Made by a program: the position numbers and the translations under genes
Shown here: positions 45,457 to 54,382 of the stretch, one piece after another
Layout: each line of letters starts with the position of its first letter
Position numbering within the stretch: the stretch's first letter is position 1
The notes under the pieces: generated by a model
Database searches by the model: none
What the model was told of the DNA's origin: nothing
The model's input: only the letters and a program-made list of their open reading frames with translations
Assembly: GCA_945875845.1 (NCBI GenBank)
Contig: CAMCMB010000012.1
Coordinates: 55,079 to 119,078, forward strand
Origin: Pirellula staleyi DSM 6068
GTDB lineage: Bacteria > Planctomycetota > Planctomycetia > Pirellulales > Pirellulaceae
Direction: 5' to 3'
Length of the DNA stretch: 64,000 bases

Positions 45457-48400
45457 ATGATGAGTCGACACTCAACCGTACAGAAATTCCTCGGGCCCAA
45501 CGTAGTTTTCCTCGCGTTTTGGTCGCTAGGATGGATCTGGCTCATTTGCAATTGCAGCGCAATCCACTCTATTGCGAACGGCCAAGAACCAAAGCTCGAT
45601 CAAGTCAAATTCATCTTCAGTGTGCACTGCATCGAATGCCACAATGCACTCGAGAAAAAAGGTGGACTCGACTTATCTACCAACGAGTCGATGTTGTTGG
45701 GTGGCGATAGCGGCGTGGCTCTCGTACCTGGAAAGGAAAGCGAGAGCTTGGTGTGGAAACGCATCACCTCCGACGAGATGCCCCCCAAGAAGCCACTCGG
45801 ACAAAGTGAACGTGAAACGATACGCAATTGGATCGCCAACAATGCACCATGGCCCGGCGGAAAATTGGATGCCGCAGAATTTACCAGCGAGACAAGGGCA
45901 GGATATGACTGGTGGTCGTTGCAGCCTATTCACGCAATCTCGCCACCTAGTTCTACCGAATTATATCCCAATCCGATAGACAGCTTCGTACTGGCTAAGC
46001 TGAATGCAAGTGGCATGACTCCTTCGCCACCCGCAGACCGCCGAACCCTCGCTCGCAGAATTGCATTCGACTTGACAGGCTTACCCCCGGCGCAGGAAGC
46101 TGTTCAGAAACTGATCGAGTCAAAAAACCCTAATGCCCTTGAGCACTGGATCGCTAGCTTGCTCGACAGCCCTGCCTATGGCCAACGTTGGGCTCGACAT
46201 TGGCTTGATACGATTCGATTCGGCGAAAGCCATGGCTTCGAACGAGACCAACTCCGCACCAACTCATGGAGATACCGAGATTGGGTTGTCAATGCATTCA
46301 ATCAAGATATGCCTTACGATGAGTTTTGCCAGATGCAGATCGCGGGCGATGCGCTCTTACCGAATACAGCAGATGGAATCATCGCGACTGGCATGCTGGT
46401 CGCCGGCTCCTACGACCAAGTTGGACAAACACAACAAAGCAAAGCCATGCGAGAAGTGGTCCGACAAGACGAACTCGAGGATGTGGTCAGCCTTGTCAGT
46501 CAAACTTTTTTAGGACTGACCGTCAACTGTAGCCGTTGTCATGATCACAAGTTCGATCCAATCCCTCAGCGAGAATACTACCAAATGTGCGCTGCCTTGG
46601 CGGGTGCACACCACGGTGAACCCAAGCTCAAGCCCGAGTTGCTTATCGATAGTAATCGTCCTATTACTGAGCGATTGGAAGCGAGACAGACCGAACTGAA
46701 ACGGTTAATCTCCGAGAGCGAGCAACCGGTGAAAGATCGCATTCTCGCCGAGCGAGCCGTTTCGAAAATCACCAAAGAAGTCCCTGTTCCGATTTCGCGA
46801 TGGGAGTTTGACGATCCACGCGACTCGATCGGAGGATTGGACATCGAACTTCGTTCGAACGCCGTTTTGCAAGACGGCCATTTGATTTTGAAAGACGGTG
46901 GGTATGCCTTGTCCAAAAATCTCAACAAAACCCTCAAGGAAAAGACGCTCGAAGTCTGGGTTCAACTCGCCAACACTATGCAACGCGGCGGGGCCGCAAT
47001 CAGCATTGAATCGCTCAACGGAAACGTCTTTGATGCCATCGTGTACGGCGAGGTGGAATCCAATCGATGGATGGCTGGTAGCGATGGTTTTACCCGCACT
47101 GAGCCCTTTCAAGCAGAGGAGATGGAGTCTACGTCCAGCGAACTCGTTCATGTTGCAATCGTGTACGACACCGATGGAACCATTCGCGCGTATCGAAACG
47201 GGTTGCCGTACGGCCATTCCATTCGCAAGTCGAATCTTATCGAATTTCCCTCGAATACTACGCATGTTCTGTTCGGATTGCGGCATTCCCCGGCGGGTGA
47301 CGGCAAAATGCTCAATGGAGCATTGGAGCGGGCACAGTTGTACGATCGTGCCCTCACCGACGAGGAGGTGCGTGCATCCGCAAACGTCCAAACGACCTTC
47401 GTGAGCAACAGCGAGCTCATGGCGGCCCTCGATCTACCTGCCAAAGAATTGTTGGCGGAATACCGTTTCGAGTTAAATCAAATCCGTGAGCAGCTCCAAC
47501 GCGTTTTTGATTCCCGCGTCTATGCGATCGCGTCCAAGGAGCCTAGCAAGACGTTTCTGTTGGCGAGAGGAAACCCTGGTTCGCCAATGGACTCAGTCCT
47601 TCCAGGTGGCGTTTCCGCAGTGAAGGGGATCGCCCCTGACTTCTTTTTGGACGACACAGCAAACGATGGACAACGCCGATTCAAACTGGCGCAATGGATT
47701 ACCGAAAAACGCAATCCTCTTTTCGCAAGAGTGATCGTCAACCGCGTTTGGCAATACCACTTTGGCGCAGGCATCGTGGAGACTCCCAACGATTTTGGGT
47801 TTAATGGGGGGCGTCCATCGCACCCCGAGTTGCTCGATTGGCTTGCAAACGATTTGATTGAGCATGGTTGGAGTCTCAAGCATTTGCATCGACGAATCCT
47901 GTCGTCAAAGACATACCAACAATCCTCGCAAATCATTCCGTCCAACATGGAAAAGGACGCAGGCAACAGACTCTTATGGCGCAAGTCGCCGTCGAGGTTG
48001 GATGCGGAATCGTTGCGAGACACGATGCTAGATCTGGCTGGCCAACTCGAACCTTCGTTGGATGGACCTGGTTACTACGATTTTTCTCTCTCAATCAACA
48101 ATTCGCATTTCTATTCCATGCGCCAGCCCATCGGTGAGAGTTTTCAACGCCGAACGCTTTACCGCACAGTGGTTCGATCTGCGCGAAGCAACCTCTTGGA
48201 CGTTTTCGATTGTCCTGATCCATCCACCAAATCACCCCTTCGCGCATCCACGACAACGCCATTGCAGTCTCTTGCGTTGATGAATAACGCGCTCGTGATT
48301 CGGCTCTCGGAGGCGTGGGCGAAGCGAGCGAGTTTGTCCGCTGGTGAGACTCTACCGTCGCAGGTCGTCTTCTTGTTTGAGCAAGCCTACTTCCGAAAAC

Positions 48401-48507
48401 CCGACGCATCGGAGTTAACCGCATGCGTTGAATTAGCTGACAAACATGGACTCGCGTCAGTATGCCGTGTCCTGCTCAATAGCAATGAACTTCTATATGT
48501 GGACTGA
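45457..48507 (+). CDS. Secreted DUF1549/DUF1553 protein with planctomycete cytochrome C and LamG domains
   Basis: 1016 residues. An N-terminal hydrophobic segment (VVFLAFWSLGWIWLICNC) is followed by the planctomycete cytochrome C domain with the heme site VHCIECHNALEKKGGLDLST (CIECH). Next come DUF1549 (PADRRTLARRIAFDLTGLPP and YGQRWARHWLDTIRFGESHG), a LamG-like beta domain (about 450-640) and DUF1553 (VNRVWQYHFGAGIVETPNDF and RLDAESLRDTMLD). Proteins with this domain order are abundant in Planctomycetes and are usually encoded next to a DUF1501 protein, as here (3-bp gap). Their biochemical role is not settled; polysaccharide or sulfated-glycan breakdown linked to electron transfer has been suggested. 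Confidence 0.93.
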   Translation: MMSRHSTVQKFLGPNVVFLAFWSLGWIWLICNCSAIHSIANGQEPKLDQVKFIFSVHCIECHNALEKKGGLDLSTNESMLLGGDSGVALVPGKESESLVWKRITSDEMPPKKPLGQSERETIRNWIANNAPWPGGKLDAAEFTSETRAGYDWWSLQPIHAISPPSSTELYPNPIDSFVLAKLNASGMTPSPPADRRTLARRIAFDLTGLPPAQEAVQKLIESKNPNALEHWIASLLDSPAYGQRWARHWLDTIRFGESHGFERDQLRTNSWRYRDWVVNAFNQDMPYDEFCQMQIAGDALLPNTADGIIATGMLVAGSYDQVGQTQQSKAMREVVRQDELEDVVSLVSQTFLGLTVNCSRCHDHKFDPIPQREYYQMCAALAGAHHGEPKLKPELLIDSNRPITERLEARQTELKRLISESEQPVKDRILAERAVSKITKEVPVPISRWEFDDPRDSIGGLDIELRSNAVLQDGHLILKDGGYALSKNLNKTLKEKTLEVWVQLANTMQRGGAAISIESLNGNVFDAIVYGEVESNRWMAGSDGFTRTEPFQAEEMESTSSELVHVAIVYDTDGTIRAYRNGLPYGHSIRKSNLIEFPSNTTHVLFGLRHSPAGDGKMLNGALERAQLYDRALTDEEVRASANVQTTFVSNSELMAALDLPAKELLAEYRFELNQIREQLQRVFDSRVYAIASKEPSKTFLLARGNPGSPMDSVLPGGVSAVKGIAPDFFLDDTANDGQRRFKLAQWITEKRNPLFARVIVNRVWQYHFGAGIVETPNDFGFNGGRPSHPELLDWLANDLIEHGWSLKHLHRRILSSKTYQQSSQIIPSNMEKDAGNRLLWRKSPSRLDAESLRDTMLDLAGQLEPSLDGPGYYDFSLSINNSHFYSMRQPIGESFQRRTLYRTVVRSARSNLLDVFDCPDPSTKSPLRASTTTPLQSLALMNNALVIRLSEAWAKRASLSAGETLPSQVVFLFEQAYFRKPDASELTACVELADKHGLASVCRVLLNSNELLYVD

Positions 48508-48510
48508 GGA

Positions 48511-49935
48511 ATGATGTTGAACCGTAGAGAAGTACTAGAGTGGGCAAGTCGAGGGATTGGCAGTACCGCGTTGTTGTCCTTACTCATCAACGACGGAATC
48601 GTCCGAGCCGAGCCGCATCCAACCGATGGGGTAAAACCGTCACTGCATCATGCGGCCAAGGCAAAGCGAGTCATCCACATTGTGGCGTGCGGGGGCGTAA
48701 GCCAAATCGATTCGTTCGACTACAAACCCGAACTCGAAAAGTACCATGGCAAATCGTATAGCGGCGATCGTCCGGATGTTTTCTTTGGTCAAGTTGGACT
48801 TTTGCGCAAAAACGATTGGGAATTTCGGCAACGAGGTGCGAGCGGGCTTTGGATATCCGAACTATTCCCAAATTTGGCGGAGGTAGCCGATGAGCTTACC
48901 GTGATTCGATCGATGTACGCGGAAACATCCAATCACACGCCGGCAACGTTTCAGGAGAACACCGGCTTTCGGTTAAATGGCTTTCCCGTGTTCGGCTCAT
49001 GGGCCTCGTATGGATTGGGCAGCGAGTCGCAAGACTTGCCAGCGTTTGTCGTCGTTCCCGATCCACGCGGCGTACCTGCGGGTGGTTCGATCAATTGGAC
49101 CAATGGATTTCTTCCCGCACAACATCAAGGGGTGATCATTCGAAGCCAAGGTACACCCATTGATGATTTGTTCCCAACGCCGGCCCCGACCTTGGCACGC
49201 GAATCGGATACGAGGCAGTTGCTGGCGACGCTCAATGAACGTCATCGCCAGACACGCGGGGATGATGACCTGGTCGCACGCATGCGCAGCTATGAACTCG
49301 CAGCTCGCATGCAACGCGTCGTTCCCGAAGTTACCAACCTCGCAGGAGAAACGGCTGAAACGCACAAGTTGTACGGTATCGATGAAGCGGCGACAGCCGA
49401 TTTCGGTCGAGCGTGTCTATTGTCCCGTCGGATGTTGGAGTCCGGGGTTCGGTTCATTCAATTGTTTTCGGGCGGGGCCTTTGGTTCGCCTCGCATCAAT
49501 TGGGATGGCCACGAAGATATGGTTCAGAATCACAGTCAAGAAGCAAAACGAATCGATCGGCCCATCGCGGGATTGCTAAAAGATCTACGGCAGAGAGGTA
49601 TGCTCGAGGATACGCTCGTTTTGTTTACAAGCGAATTTGGCCGAACTCCGTTTGCTCAGTCGGCGTCCGACGTGGTAGGCAAAGGCCGCGACCACAATCA
49701 ATTTGGTTTTTCGGTGTGGATGGCCGGAGGTGGACTCAAGCATGGTTTCGCGTTTGGAGAAACCGACGAGATTGGCATGAGGGCGGTCGAAAGCCCCGTG
49801 CATTGGCACGATTTTCATGCGACCGTTTTGCATTTGCTCGGCGTCGACCACGAACGCCTCACTTATTATCACAACGGTATTCGCAGACGCTTGACGGACG
49901 TGAGCGGCAAAGTCGTCCAAGGGATTTTGGCATAA
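48511..49935 (+). CDS. Exported DUF1501 protein
   Basis: 474 residues. A Tat-like N-terminus, MMLNRREVLEWASRGIGSTA, is followed by the DUF1501 (sulfatase/alkaline-phosphatase-like fold) domain: HIVACGGVSQIDSFDYKPEL, GVRFIQLFSGGAFGSPRINWDGHED, VLFTSEFGRTPFAQ, and the late metal-ligand-type region HWHDFHATVLHLLGVDHERL. It is the usual partner of DUF1549/DUF1553 proteins and forms a two-gene operon with the gene above. The DUF1501 fold suggests a metal-dependent hydrolase; the substrate is unknown. Confidence 0.92.
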   Translation: MMLNRREVLEWASRGIGSTALLSLLINDGIVRAEPHPTDGVKPSLHHAAKAKRVIHIVACGGVSQIDSFDYKPELEKYHGKSYSGDRPDVFFGQVGLLRKNDWEFRQRGASGLWISELFPNLAEVADELTVIRSMYAETSNHTPATFQENTGFRLNGFPVFGSWASYGLGSESQDLPAFVVVPDPRGVPAGGSINWTNGFLPAQHQGVIIRSQGTPIDDLFPTPAPTLARESDTRQLLATLNERHRQTRGDDDLVARMRSYELAARMQRVVPEVTNLAGETAETHKLYGIDEAATADFGRACLLSRRMLESGVRFIQLFSGGAFGSPRINWDGHEDMVQNHSQEAKRIDRPIAGLLKDLRQRGMLEDTLVLFTSEFGRTPFAQSASDVVGKGRDHNQFGFSVWMAGGGLKHGFAFGETDEIGMRAVESPVHWHDFHATVLHLLGVDHERLTYYHNGIRRRLTDVSGKVVQGILA

Positions 49936-49953
49936 GGATCGATTGGGCAATTA

Positions 49954-50010
49954 GTGGGATGGGCTTCCAGCCTGTCTTTTTCAGATTGACAGTCTGATAG
50001 CCTATCCCAC
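49954..50010. terminator. Imperfect inverted repeat between convergent genes
   Basis: GTGGGATGGGCTTCCAGCCT... (49954-49976) pairs with a segment ending AGCCTATCCCAC (49988-50010), 19 of 23 positions matching. It lies between the stop of the DUF1501 gene (+) and the stop of the methyltransferase gene (-), so it could end both transcripts. The GGGATAGGC..CCAGCCTGTC word is also a known intergenic repeat type. Confidence 0.45.
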
Positions 50011-50018
50011 AAACATCC

Positions 50019-50663
50019 TCAGCCCACCTTCCGGTAGAGTTCGATTTCATACGGCCCCAAAAACATCAGTAGCAGCGCTCCGTCGCCTGCGTAATTTCGA
50101 AAAACCTCTTGCTGAAAAAGATGCTCGCCCGGCCACGGATAGGCGAAGACCAACGCATAGTCGCTCAACTCTAGGTCATGCTGTTCATACGCGTTTTCAA
50201 TATTGTGAAACAACGAGGCATGATTGGATCGAGAACGCGCTAGTCGTTCGCTGCCTCTTGGCAAAAAATTACCGTGCAGAATTTCACCAGCCAAATCGTT
50301 TCTCGTTAGAAATTGCCTAGCCCTATCTACAAGAAACAACTCGGCTTCGATACCGATCGCTTCCCAGCCAAGTTGCGACGCCAACCCAGTGACAATTCCA
50401 AATCCGCAGCCCCATTCACAAAACGTATTTCCAATCGCCATTCGGCTCGAAGTTAATTTCGACAACGCACGCCAGACGTCGCGAAAATCGCAAGCCACGT
50501 ACTGTTCAATCGGGCGTTTGTTCCATTGATCCCAATACGCTTGTAGAACTGAATCGGCATCGAGTAAGATCCGTTCTATTTCCGAAGGCAACTCGGTCCC
50601 GTCATCCCATTCGAAATCAATCGGTTCCAGTCTTGGCGAAGCATTTGACCTCGATCGGTTCAT
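50019..50663 (-). CDS. Class I SAM-dependent methyltransferase-like protein
   Basis: 214 residues. The glycine-rich SAM loop is FCEWGCGFGIVTGLASQLG, with the acidic ribose-binding residue in AIGIEAELFLVDRARQFL. The later strand YALVFAYPWPGEHLFQQEVF has the place of motif IV. The substrate is not evident. It overlaps the alpha/beta hydrolase gene by 4 bp, so the two are translated together. Confidence 0.75.
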   Translation of the reverse strand: MNRSRSNASPRLEPIDFEWDDGTELPSEIERILLDADSVLQAYWDQWNKRPIEQYVACDFRDVWRALSKLTSSRMAIGNTFCEWGCGFGIVTGLASQLGWEAIGIEAELFLVDRARQFLTRNDLAGEILHGNFLPRGSERLARSRSNHASLFHNIENAYEQHDLELSDYALVFAYPWPGEHLFQQEVFRNYAGDGALLLMFLGPYEIELYRKVG

Positions 50664-51538
50664 TTGTCTTCAATCGTCTTGATAAATTTTCTGCCAGCGT
50701 CCCAAAACTCAGGTGGCCATGGGCTATTGTGATAGAGACGTTGGACGGTAAGCAATTTTTTGGTTTGTGTCGGGCAAGCGTCAAATAGCTTCTTGCCGAA
50801 ACGATACGGAACGACTTCGTCCACATCCCCATGCAATTGCAGGAGTTCACCCATATACGATTGGATTTTGTCAATCGATCTGAACTGTGTCTGCATTACC
50901 CAGCGGACAGGGAAAAAGAAGTAACGACTAGCCGCTACGTCGACGATCGAGGAGAAAGTCCGATCAAGGATGAGTCCATCTGCGTGAAACTTCGTTGCGA
51001 TTTCAATGGCAGGTGCCCCTCCGAGCGAACGCCCCATCGCGACGATCTTTTGGCCACGAAATGCTTTTCCTTCCTGGACCCACTTCCCGACGGAAACCGC
51101 ATCCAAAAGGATATCGCGTTCGTTGGGAATCCCGCCCGTCTTGCCATATCCGCGGTAGTCGAATGCGACCACATTGACTTTCCATTGATCTCGAATCGCG
51201 ACAAGCTCATCACCCAACATGCCCAACGATTCTCCGTTTCCGTGGTTGAAGATCAATGTTGCTTTTGCGTCGGGATTCTCCAATGCCCAAACGTGAATTC
51301 GCGTTTTGTCGTGACCCTCAATGAAGTGCTCCTTGGCACCAAAAGATGCTGAGTTCCAGTTGCCGTAACTCACTGGCGGTGCGGGAAACACAAGATACCG
51401 TTCGAGGAACATCAAGATGCCTAAAAATCCTATATACAACAGAGCAGCGCCGACCGTAATTCGGCCCGCAAACTTGCGACGGGAAGAGGTGAGTGACTTG
51501 GTTGAGACGCCTGTTTTGGATCGATCCATGTTTTTCAA
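50660..51538 (-). CDS. Membrane-anchored alpha/beta hydrolase
   Basis: 292 residues. An N-terminal membrane segment (ALLYIGFLGILMFLERYLVF) precedes the alpha/beta hydrolase fold. It shows the oxyanion-type LIFNHGNGESLG, the RGYGKTGG turn, nucleophile elbow GRSLGG with the catalytic Ser, the Asp of HGDVDEVVPYRFG, and the His in LYHNSPWPPEF. This is the BEM46/YfhR-like type of serine hydrolase. The substrate is unknown. It lies directly downstream of the SulP gene (9 bp) and overlaps the methyltransferase gene. Confidence 0.85.
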   Translation of the reverse strand: MKNMDRSKTGVSTKSLTSSRRKFAGRITVGAALLYIGFLGILMFLERYLVFPAPPVSYGNWNSASFGAKEHFIEGHDKTRIHVWALENPDAKATLIFNHGNGESLGMLGDELVAIRDQWKVNVVAFDYRGYGKTGGIPNERDILLDAVSVGKWVQEGKAFRGQKIVAMGRSLGGAPAIEIATKFHADGLILDRTFSSIVDVAASRYFFFPVRWVMQTQFRSIDKIQSYMGELLQLHGDVDEVVPYRFGKKLFDACPTQTKKLLTVQRLYHNSPWPPEFWDAGRKFIKTIEDK

Positions 51539-51547
51539 AACCCAACT

Positions 51548-53341
51548 TTAAATCATGTAGGACCAATCGCCACGCTCTTCTTTTGCGATCGATTGATTTG
51601 GACAGTGGTCGCAACGGCAATTTCCCAACAGAGCATAGGCTTTTTTCATGGACGTTACCGTGCTCGCCCATATCTCGGATTCTTCGCGGAAGATATTTTC
51701 AGGCCCAACGATTCGATCGATGCCGACATTCGCAAATGTTTGCGCCATTTCGGCGCGTATTCCCGACAGCATTACGACAATCTTTTTCTGCTGCATTTTC
51801 AAAACGAATCGTTCCAAAACATCCATGCAAACCGCATCCGGATTGTTGGCTCGTTTGAGACGCAGGATGACCACCTTAAGAGTGTCCGGGGACTCTTCGA
51901 CAATCGAGTCCAACTGGCGTTCAAGCTCTGGTGCACAGCCAAAGAACATCTCACCTTCGATGTTGAGCACTCGCAGAAATGAGCAACGAACATCGGTCGA
52001 CACGATCTCGCGGATGACTCGATCGCTTGTGACGGTTAGTTCGTTCATTTTGATCTTGGCGGCACGAGGCACATAGAACGCAAACGACAGAAAGACACCG
52101 ATCAAGATGCAAAATTCGATCGAAACTAAGATGGCCGTAAGTGCAGTCGCAATCATGATCCAGCGATCGAATTTGGTCGCGTTAAAGTAATAGCGGAGTG
52201 TTTTGAAATCGTTCATGCGGGAGGCGGTTAGAATCAGCACGGCAGCCAATGCGGCTTTGGGAATGTACTGGGCGAATGGGGCGAATACCAAAATGGTGGC
52301 AGCGACTCCGAGCGCACTGATGACACCGGACCATTGGGTGGCCGCCCCTGAGGTGTGATTGATGTAGGAACGTGTCAGCGATCCAGAGCCTGGAAAACAG
52401 CGAAAGAAGCTACCCGCAATGTTGGCCAACCCTTCGCTCAGACACTGCTGGTTCATGTCCAACTTTTGGCCTGTTTTTGTCGCTATCGATTTTGACATCG
52501 CCATCGCTTCGAGCAATCCTAAAAATGCAATCGCTGCAGCACTGCTCGATAGGTTTCGCGCCAAAACCCAATCGATTTCGGGCAATTGAAACGAGGGCAA
52601 TTGACGTGGGACTGCTAGCTGGAGCTTGACCCCCGAAGTTTTGCCGGGGTCGACTAATGCTAACACCGTGGCCGCGAGGGCGATTGCGAGCAATAGCTCA
52701 GGCAAACCGGCTTTGTACCGAGTGTTAATAAATCGAAACAAGAGCGCGGCGAAGATAGTAAGAAATGCGATTCCGGCGGTCGGCCAATGGATATCGCCAC
52801 CCCCGGTCATTGTGCTCCAAAACCGAACTAGAAAATGATCATGTTCCGACCCTTGAGCTTTGAGACCAAAGACATTCTTCAGTTGATCCATCAGTAACAA
52901 TACGGAGGCCCCGAGCGTAAAACCAACGATGACGGCGTGCGATATGTAACGAGATAGGTCACCGAATCGCAGCAGGGCGATCGCTGTTTGAATGAGTCCG
53001 ATGAAAAACGCCATCATGATGGCCGCCGAAACACGTTGTTCTTCCGGAACGATCGCAAGCGCGCTCAGCATCGCGATGGAAATAGCGTTGGTCGGACCGT
53101 TGATGAGTTGCTTGGACGAATCCAGCAAAGCCCCGACAGCCGTCATGACGATGGCCGTGTAGAGTCCCATTTCAACAGGCATATGAAAGATACTTGCGTA
53201 TGCCATGGCTTGCGGCACGGCAACAGCGGCAACGGTCAAGCCCGCGAACATATCCCTTTTGAAATGCACGAGCGAATAGGTACGCAACGAGTCAATCGCT
53301 GGTACGTATCGATAAAGGGAATTTAAAAAAGGCGATGGCAT
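51548..53341 (-). CDS. SulP-family anion transporter with STAS domain
   Basis: 597 residues. About 11-14 hydrophobic segments fill residues 20-430. The SulP segments include FAGLTVAAVAVPQAMAYASI near the N-terminus and GSGSLTRSYINHTSGAATQ. The C-terminal STAS domain (about 450-555) contains the EMFFGCAPELERQLD and VVILRLKRANNPDAVCMDV segments. SulP proteins carry sulfate, bicarbonate or related anions, and the STAS domain regulates them. No carbonic anhydrase gene is adjacent, so bicarbonate transport is not supported over sulfate. Confidence 0.92.
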   Translation of the reverse strand: MPSPFLNSLYRYVPAIDSLRTYSLVHFKRDMFAGLTVAAVAVPQAMAYASIFHMPVEMGLYTAIVMTAVGALLDSSKQLINGPTNAISIAMLSALAIVPEEQRVSAAIMMAFFIGLIQTAIALLRFGDLSRYISHAVIVGFTLGASVLLLMDQLKNVFGLKAQGSEHDHFLVRFWSTMTGGGDIHWPTAGIAFLTIFAALLFRFINTRYKAGLPELLLAIALAATVLALVDPGKTSGVKLQLAVPRQLPSFQLPEIDWVLARNLSSSAAAIAFLGLLEAMAMSKSIATKTGQKLDMNQQCLSEGLANIAGSFFRCFPGSGSLTRSYINHTSGAATQWSGVISALGVAATILVFAPFAQYIPKAALAAVLILTASRMNDFKTLRYYFNATKFDRWIMIATALTAILVSIEFCILIGVFLSFAFYVPRAAKIKMNELTVTSDRVIREIVSTDVRCSFLRVLNIEGEMFFGCAPELERQLDSIVEESPDTLKVVILRLKRANNPDAVCMDVLERFVLKMQQKKIVVMLSGIRAEMAQTFANVGIDRIVGPENIFREESEIWASTVTSMKKAYALLGNCRCDHCPNQSIAKEERGDWSYMI

Positions 53342-53518
53342 TCAGGTAGTTAACGCTTGGGATTCGAGGCATAGGGCTGCGAATTGCTGAGTTGCTGAGC
53401 TGCGATTAGCAATTGGCGTCGATTTCTGGGAACGGTCGATCGGCGTCTCAAATTTGCAAGGATCTAAGTTCTGCGAGGGTCTCAGTTTTTGCAACGATAT
53501 TGTGTCATTGTGGGAAAG

Positions 53519-53976
53519 TTACCTCATTCTAGCATGCCGCAGCCATTGGTCCGTTGCGATCGTCAGCAACGACTGGCTAAGCCGCAAAAGGACAACTTCC
53601 GCGTTGCCGTGAACATATTCGGACGAACTCAAGTAGTCGACAAACTCGATGCGAACTCGGTAGGTCTTCGCGTCAATGGACTCTGCACTGGTTTTGACGG
53701 CTGGAACCGATTCGCTCGATTGACTCATTTTCGCTATCTCAACCACTTTGCCAATCCAACCTTTGTCTGGGTGCTGCACAAGTCCTCGATGGGAGAGTTT
53801 GCTAGGCCTGCATTGGTCTCGACGATAGCCCCCATCATCACGCGCTCGGTGCCGGATGGCATACCTCCGCCCGAGAACGAAATCGGCGAAAAATGCTCGC
53901 GCAAGCTATCTAATTCGGTCGCAAATGCGTCTTGATTTGGAACATGGGTTGATTGGACATTAGGTTGTTCTGACAT
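53519..53976 (-). pseudogene. Possible frameshifted small gene (two overlapping reading frames)
   Basis: A frame from ATG 53976 encodes 80 residues (MSEQPNVQSTHVPNQDAF ... GGGMPSGTERVMMGAIVET) and stops at 53734. A second frame, entered at about 53779, continues with GWIGKVVEIAKMSQSSES and a well-formed end (KTYRVRIEFVDYLSSSEYVH, then SDQ-like ATDQWLRHAR). The two overlap by about 45 bp. Together they would make one protein of about 150 residues if a single frameshift were corrected. I do not recognise the family. It may be a real frameshift, a sequencing error or two chance frames. Confidence 0.3.
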
Positions 53977-54382
53977 ACCGAATTGGGTTATCAGTTTGAC
54001 TCGTCCAATGCAAGACCAACCAAGAATCTCAAACGCTAGCGAATAACTGCGTTCCATTTCAAAAGTTAGCGCAGAGACGCAATGGCGCGGAGTCGCAGAG
54101 AACGACTCCGTAAGAGACCCACTCGAGCGAGGTGCGGACTGCAATCCCTCGCTCACGCGTCGGGTTACCAAAGCGTGGCACGAGCGCGCTCGCCCGTGAA
54201 TCCATGGGCGAGACGCCCATGCCACTTTCGAATACCCCGTGTCACAGCCCATTAAAGCAACAAGCCGTCACGCGTCGGGTTGTCAACCTGCCGCCAAAAA
54301 GTGCACCATCCCAAAATTCTCCGCCTATCCGCGATGGGTCGCGTCATTCACGTTGCTTTTGCGGAGCAAAAGGCGACGATAT
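53977..54382. repeat. Intergenic region with planctomycete-type repeats
   Basis: No gene is supported in this 406-bp stretch. It holds a GCAGAGACGCAATGGCGCGG segment near 54072. A CTCGCTCACGCGTCGGGTTA word near 54147 partly recurs near 54270 (CGTCACGCGTCGGGTT) and in diverged form near 58482-58502. It also has the inverted words CCGTGAATCCATGGGCGAG and GAGACGCCCATGCCAC. Minus-strand frames through it translate to TRRVSEG-like peptides, which are repeat translations and not genes. Confidence 0.5.

Noticed and set aside
54000..54252. Extended N-terminus with LVTRRVSEGLQS for a minus-strand protein
   Set aside because: The sequence comes from an intergenic repeat of a type seen across planctomycetes; the likely start is ATG 53976.
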